Assembly (NCBI GenBank): GCA_938042265.1
Contig: CALIRN010000123.1
Span: 1-5,756, forward strand
Reading direction: 5' to 3'
Source: an uncultured Eubacteriaceae bacterium
GTDB taxonomy: Bacteria > Bacillota > Clostridia > Lachnospirales > CAG-274
Length of the DNA: 5,756 nucleotides
The position numbers and the translations under genes are program-made. Shown here one piece after another: positions 4,795 through 5,756 of this stretch (within the stretch, counting starts at the first letter, position 1; every line of letters starts with the position of its first letter). A model generated the notes under the pieces. It had not been told where the DNA came from. It saw only the letters and a list, made by a program, of their open reading frames with translations, and did no database searches.

Positions 4795-5756
4795 TTATTT
4801 CAACCTCCATCTTAATAATAATGATGAATTTATTATTACAAATACAGAGCCTGCATTATGTACCAGTGCGCCTACAACGGGATTGAGGGCACCGGTTATT
4901 GCAAGTATAATTGCAATAAAGTTTAAAAGCATTGAAAAGCTTAAGTTAAATTTTATTGTTGACATCATTCTTTTTGACAGTGCAAACAAATGGGGCAGCT
5001 CCTTAACCTCATCATCAACAAGGGCAATATCGGCAGCGTCTATTGCAATATCGCTGCCAATGCCTCCCATGGCAATACCAACAGTCGACTTTTTTAAGGC
5101 AGGGGCGTCGTTAATACCGTCGCCAATCATACAAACAAACTGATTTTTCATTTGATAATCATTAATTATATTAAGCTTATCCTCAGGCAGACAGTCTGAA
5201 TAGACATTATCTATTTTTAATTGTTCCGCTATGCTATTGGCAGCGTTTTTGTTATCGCCTGTTAAAAGTACGGGATCTATGCCCAGTGCTTTTAACCTGC
5301 TTATCATTGAGCTGCTTTCCTTACGGAGGGTATCAGACAATACAATATAGCCGGCAAGAGCGTTGTCAACAGCCGTATAAATTATGGTGCAGCCCTTTGA
5401 AAGGTATTCTTCAATCTGAGGCAGAGCTGTTTCCTCTATGGTGATATTGTTTTCCGCAAGGAGTGTACTGTTGCCTGAGAGTACCCTTCTGTCTCCAACT
5501 ATTGCGTAAACGCCTTTACCTGAAATTACTTTAAAGCTGGCATTTTCATCAATTTTTTTATTATATTCAAGCTTGTAGCCCTCAATAACAGCCTTACCCA
5601 GTGGATGCTCAGAATATTGCTCAACAGATGCCGTAAGAGAATAAACCTCATCCTTTGAATAAACGGGATTACAGCTTTTTACCTCTAACACCTGCGGTTT
5701 GCCGTAAGTAAGGGTGCCGGTTTTATCAAAGGAAATTTTTGATACCTTTGCAAGCC
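4795..5756 (-). CDS. P1B-type heavy-metal-translocating P-type ATPase, N-terminal part beyond the window
   Basis: The C-terminal 319 codons of an ATP-driven transition-metal exporter of the inner membrane. Numbering from the first complete codon (5754-5752), seen in order: phosphorylation motif SFDKTGTLT with the acceptor Asp10 (codon 5727-5725), the P1B signature SEHPLGKA (His50-Pro51) in the nucleotide-binding domain, the ATP-contacting GKG (79-81) and GN (94-95), TGDN (165-168), PEDK (190-193) and GDGINDAPAL (211-220). Two membrane helices follow, near 268-290 and 293-315, ending in basic RWRLK. All catalytic motifs are intact. A GTG at 5691 is an internal codon, because the frame runs upstream through the phosphorylation site to the window edge. 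The metal-binding N-terminus, the first six helices and the CPC/SPC motif that would indicate the metal are off the window. The last helix carries HNAGS (299-303) and NSS (309-311) instead of the D-G motif typical of Zn/Cd pumps, so specificity is left open. Confidence 0.95.
   Translation of the reverse strand, partial: LAKVSKISFDKTGTLTYGKPQVLEVKSCNPVYSKDEVYSLTASVEQYSEHPLGKAVIEGYKLEYNKKIDENASFKVISGKGVYAIVGDRRVLSGNSTLLAENNITIEETALPQIEEYLSKGCTIIYTAVDNALAGYIVLSDTLRKESSSMISRLKALGIDPVLLTGDNKNAANSIAEQLKIDNVYSDCLPEDKLNIINDYQMKNQFVCMIGDGINDAPALKKSTVGIAMGGIGSDIAIDAADIALVDDEVKELPHLFALSKRMMSTIKFNLSFSMLLNFIAIILAITGALNPVVGALVHNAGSVFVIINSSLLLRWRLK

Noticed and set aside
4769..5143. Plus-strand open frame of 124 codons
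   Set aside because: It lies entirely antisense to the strongly supported P1B ATPase C-terminus, has no credible ribosome binding site, and its product shows no recognisable motif.
5689..5691. GTG at 5691 as the start of the metal ATPase
   Set aside because: The same frame continues upstream through SFDKTGTLT to the window edge, so the codon is internal to a larger pump.

Overview
The window looks like chromosomal DNA from a low-to-medium-GC anaerobic Firmicute of the class Clostridia. The pointers are the A+T-rich gaps, strong AGGAG-type ribosome binding sites, a consensus sigma-A promoter, heavy use of AGG arginine codons, a tRNA gene without encoded CCA, and the style of the proteins. Nothing in the sequence fixes a genus.

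Layout. (1) Bases 1-2399, plus strand: an ABC importer operon. It holds the C-terminal part of a substrate-binding protein of the PF04392 (TrpX-like) family, a BPD_transp_2-type permease, and an ATPase that starts inside the permease stop codon. (2) Bases 2400-2591: the gap between convergent genes. It contains a bidirectional intrinsic terminator whose 13-bp stem is split by about 130 bp of sequence resembling IS3-family ends. Removing the insert together with one TAA copy rebuilds a 13-bp stem with a CTAA loop and a U-tract. (3) Bases 2592-3212, minus strand: an Fe/Mn superoxide dismutase. (4) Bases 3285-3434, minus strand: tRNA-Arg(CCU) with a TTGACA-17-TATAAT promoter and its own terminator. 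(5) Bases 3506-4741, plus strand: an M18 family metallo-aminopeptidase, divergent from the tRNA. (6) Bases 4795-5756, minus strand: the C-terminal two thirds or so of the cytoplasmic domain plus the last two membrane helices of a P1B heavy-metal ATPase. Its 5' part lies beyond the window.

Only the three ABC genes clearly work together: the binding protein delivers a small solute, probably an aromatic amino acid or similar, to the permease/ATPase pair. The superoxide dismutase, aminopeptidase and metal ATPase are separate housekeeping or stress genes, each on its own transcript. I found no new multigene system. The most interesting item is the terminator split by an insertion. After it come the unusual transmembrane signature of the metal ATPase and the aromatic replacements in the superoxide dismutase active-site shell.
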